Position numbers and translations under genes: made by a program
The notes under the pieces: model-generated
What the model saw: only the letters and a program-made list of their open reading frames with translations
Database searches by the model: none
Told to the model about the DNA's origin: nothing
Assembly (NCBI GenBank): GCA_024401275.1
Contig: JAKSLJ010000012.1
Location: 1-64,000, forward strand
Length of the DNA stretch: 64,000 bases
Direction: 5' to 3'
DNA from: Bacteroidaceae bacterium
Lineage (GTDB): Bacteria; Bacteroidota; Bacteroidia; Bacteroidales; Bacteroidaceae
Shown here: positions 61,850 through 64,000 of the stretch, piece by piece
How positions within the stretch are numbered: position 1 is the first letter of the stretch
Layout of the letters: each line of letters starts with the position of its first letter

Positions 61850-62992
61850 ATGAAACCAATAATTGCAATCACTCATGGCGACACAAACGGCATTGGCTAT
61901 GAAGTGATCATAAAGACATTTGCCGCTCCGGAGATGCTTGACATCTGCACTCCGATAATCTATGGTTCACCAAAAGTAGCAAAGCACCATATAAAAGAGC
62001 TTGGCCTTGAGGCGAACTTCACCATTATAAGTTCAATAATGGACTTCCACCATGGCAGAATAAACCTCATTCCGGTTGTTGAGGAAGATGTGAAGGTGGA
62101 GTTCGGGAAACCGTCAAAAGAATCTGGCAGCGCTGCTCTCAAAGCTCTTGAGAAGGCAATGGAAGACTTCAAGGAAGGACTTTTCGAGGCTATCGTTACT
62201 GCTCCAATAAATGCAAGCAGCATGCAGTGCGATGCGTTCAAGTTCAATGGGCATACAGATTACATGGAGAACCGTATTGGAGAAGGAAAGGACTCGCTTG
62301 CCATACTGATGAACCAGCACATCCGCATTGCTCTTGCCACGACTCACAGCCCAATGTCGGAAATTTCGAAAAAGCTAACGACCGAATATATCGAGAAGAA
62401 AGTTGAGACACTCAACAAGTCGCTCAAGCAGGATTTCCTCATACTGCAGCCGCGCATTGCAGTGCTCTCGCTCAATCCTAAGGCGAATGAAGACGGAACT
62501 CTGGGCAAGGAAGAGCAAGAGATCATTGCTCCTGCAATCAAGAATCTCATGGAAAAGAAGATCATGACCTTCGGTCCGTTCCCTGCTGCAGACTTCTTTG
62601 AGCAGGCTTCTTACGAGCATTTTGATGCCGTTCTCGCCATGTACCACGACCAGGGTGTTGCTCCATTACAGGCTTTCAGTTCTGACTATGCAATAAACTA
62701 CACAGCAGGGTTGCCAATCATTCGCACATCTCCTGACTGTGGTGTCTCTTACGAAATAGCAGGAAAGAACGAAGCCGACGAGCAGTCTTTCCGCCAAGCA
62801 GTCTATGCAGCAATTGACATCATGCGCAATCGCAAGGCTCACGCAGAAGCTTATGCAAACCCGATTCCGAAGCTCTTCCATGAGCGTCGCGATGAGGGCG
62901 AGCGTCTCCGCTTCAACATTCCTACAAAAAAGCAGAAAGACGACAAGCAGAACGATAAGTCAAAAGAAGACAAAGCAAAGCAAAACGATTAA
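61850..62992 (+). CDS. pdxA: 4-hydroxythreonine-4-phosphate dehydrogenase
   Basis: This 380-residue enzyme of vitamin B6 synthesis has ITHGDTNGIGYEV, TAPINASSMQ, FNGHTDYME (metal-binding His), and MYHDQGVAPLQAF with the late TSPDCGVSYEIAGK segment. It oxidises 4-phosphohydroxy-threonine on the way to pyridoxine phosphate. The last ~22 residues are a Lys/Asp/Gln-rich tail not part of the fold. The next gene starts at the base after its stop. Confidence 0.94.
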   Translation: MKPIIAITHGDTNGIGYEVIIKTFAAPEMLDICTPIIYGSPKVAKHHIKELGLEANFTIISSIMDFHHGRINLIPVVEEDVKVEFGKPSKESGSAALKALEKAMEDFKEGLFEAIVTAPINASSMQCDAFKFNGHTDYMENRIGEGKDSLAILMNQHIRIALATTHSPMSEISKKLTTEYIEKKVETLNKSLKQDFLILQPRIAVLSLNPKANEDGTLGKEEQEIIAPAIKNLMEKKIMTFGPFPAADFFEQASYEHFDAVLAMYHDQGVAPLQAFSSDYAINYTAGLPIIRTSPDCGVSYEIAGKNEADEQSFRQAVYAAIDIMRNRKAHAEAYANPIPKLFHERRDEGERLRFNIPTKKQKDDKQNDKSKEDKAKQND

Positions 62993-64000
62993 TTGAAAAA
63001 GCTCGACAACATATTCTTCTGCATAGGTATAGTGGCATTCGCCATTATGGCTATGCAGCTTGATTTTCAGGAAGTTGTTGACGGCGTAAAGCGCGCCGGC
63101 TATTGGTTTCCTGCCGTTATCGTGCTGTGGGCATTTCTCTACATCATAAATACGGCAAGCTGGGGAATAATCATCAAAAGCCTTAGCCCCACCCCTACCC
63201 TCCCCCCAGGGGGAGGGGGAGTTAAAAATGACTCCCAAGATGAAGGCTCTGCGGTAAAAACTAATCAAAATCTCTCCCCCACTGGGGGGGGAGTCGGAGG
63301 GGGGCTCTGGCTCTACAAAGTGACCGTTGCTGGTTTCGCCTTGAACTATGCTACTCCTGGCGGACTTATGGGCGGCGAAGCCTACCGCATATCGCAGCTA
63401 ACGCAGAAAATAGGTATTGAGAAAGCATCGTCAAGCGTCATTCTCTATGTCATGACGCACATTTTCTCTCATTTCTGGTTCTGGCTCGTGTCGGCTATAT
63501 TATATATAATGTGTTATCAGCTCAGCACATCTATGTATTGCCTGCTCGCTGCCATCATGGTTTTCTGTGTGGCAGCCATACTTCTTTTCCTCAAAGGCTA
63601 CAAGAACGGAATCGTCAATTCCTTGGTAAACATCTTCGCCAAGATACCTTTCCTCAAGAAGAAGGCAAATGCTTTCATTGAGAAACACAAGGAAAAGCTT
63701 TTGAACATCGACCTACAGATAGCCACGCTCCACTCCAAGAACCGCACCACATTCTTCTTTGCCGTGTTCCTTGAGTTCATGTGTCGTGTGCTTTCCTCAT
63801 TCGAGATAATGTTCATCCTCCTCATTATCACACCCGACATCACGTTCCTTGACTCGATGCTGATTCTTGCTTTCACCTCTCTTTTTGCCAACATGCTCTT
63901 CTTCCTTCCGCTTCAGTTGGGCGGTCGCGAAGGCGGTTTCATGCTCTCCGTTTCCGGTCTTAGCATCAGCGCCAGTGCCGGAGTCTTCGTGGCTCTCATT
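62993..64000 (+). CDS. YbhN/LPG-synthase-type flippase-like membrane protein, partial
   Basis: The frame opens at TTG (62993), right after the pdxA stop, and is still open at the window end (336 codons). Membrane helices appear at about residues 5-20, 38-60, 107-125 and onwards. NYATPGGLMGGEAYRISQL and LQLGGREGGFM match the lysylphosphatidylglycerol synthetase transmembrane family (UPF0104). Residues about 65-104 are a Pro/Gly/Ser-rich insert encoded by a palindromic repeat (63185-63306), placed in a loop between helices 2 and 3. The family moves lipids or is of unknown function. No ATG lies near the domain start, so TTG was chosen. Confidence 0.82.
   Translation, partial: MKKLDNIFFCIGIVAFAIMAMQLDFQEVVDGVKRAGYWFPAVIVLWAFLYIINTASWGIIIKSLSPTPTLPPGGGGVKNDSQDEGSAVKTNQNLSPTGGGVGGGLWLYKVTVAGFALNYATPGGLMGGEAYRISQLTQKIGIEKASSSVILYVMTHIFSHFWFWLVSAILYIMCYQLSTSMYCLLAAIMVFCVAAILLFLKGYKNGIVNSLVNIFAKIPFLKKKANAFIEKHKEKLLNIDLQIATLHSKNRTTFFFAVFLEFMCRVLSSFEIMFILLIITPDITFLDSMLILAFTSLFANMLFFLPLQLGGREGGFMLSVSGLSISASAGVFVALI
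63185..63306. repeat. C-run/G-run palindromic element inside the YbhN-like gene
   Basis: The ends AGCCCCACCCC and GGGGGGCT equal those of the rlmN copy at 60726-60862, with shared internal segments. The frame passes through in the same phase: both encode SPTP-x-LPP-x-GG near the start and GGGL at the end. Confidence 0.88.

Overview
The window looks like chromosomal DNA from a Bacteroidales species, most likely Prevotellaceae. Support comes from two SusC/SusD systems, many Cys-lipoproteins with Bacteroidetes signal peptides, promoters with a TTTG / TAnnTTTG layout, few Shine-Dalgarno sites, and Bacteroidales-type neighbourhoods (type B fumarate reductase, a GT5-like protein beside panC-panD, DUF4270, Wzi). 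The genus is inferred; no 16S gene is present.

1-21332 (minus strand) is a carbohydrate-foraging region. The first polysaccharide utilisation locus (PUL) holds a truncated GH32, a GH32 lipoprotein, a DUF4960 surface lipoprotein, SusD and SusC; the second holds DUF4960, SusD and SusC. GH32 plus DUF4960 points to fructans (levan or inulin). Each PUL has its own regulator: a periplasmic sugar-binding domain, one membrane helix and an AraC DNA-binding domain, with no kinase or receiver. A GH92 alpha-mannosidase gene follows, broken by one in-frame TGA where TGG (Trp) is expected.

21333-33990 is accessory. Two tandem genes encode related 42-residue peptides of unknown function. Their promoter carries a 29-bp dyad that recurs, with identical spacing, before a secreted repeat protein 10 kb away. 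Next come a Spy-like protein; a LytS/LytTR two-component system leading an operon of two Cthe_2159-type surface proteins; an MFS transporter; a GT2 and a LAB_N membrane protein; and a DUF3307 protein.

34124-64000 is mostly housekeeping: frdCAB; xanthine permease and xpt with a Tsx-like porin; an S9 peptidase; an esterase / ATP-grasp / S51 peptidase operon; frr-rsgA; tRNA-Gln; panB, panC and panD; an acyltransferase; an amidase; an EamA transporter; Wzi; rlmN; pdxA; and a YbhN-type membrane protein that starts at TTG and runs off the window.

The most unusual property is repeat content. Several families of short palindromic elements lie between genes and also inside reading frames without breaking them (rsgA, rlmN at three places, the YbhN-like gene, a Spy-like gene, both PUL regulators, and the signal peptides of two unrelated lipoproteins). 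Separately, three intergenic sites carry arrays of short palindromes spaced 22-23 bp apart. Two MITE-like elements with long inverted ends are also present.
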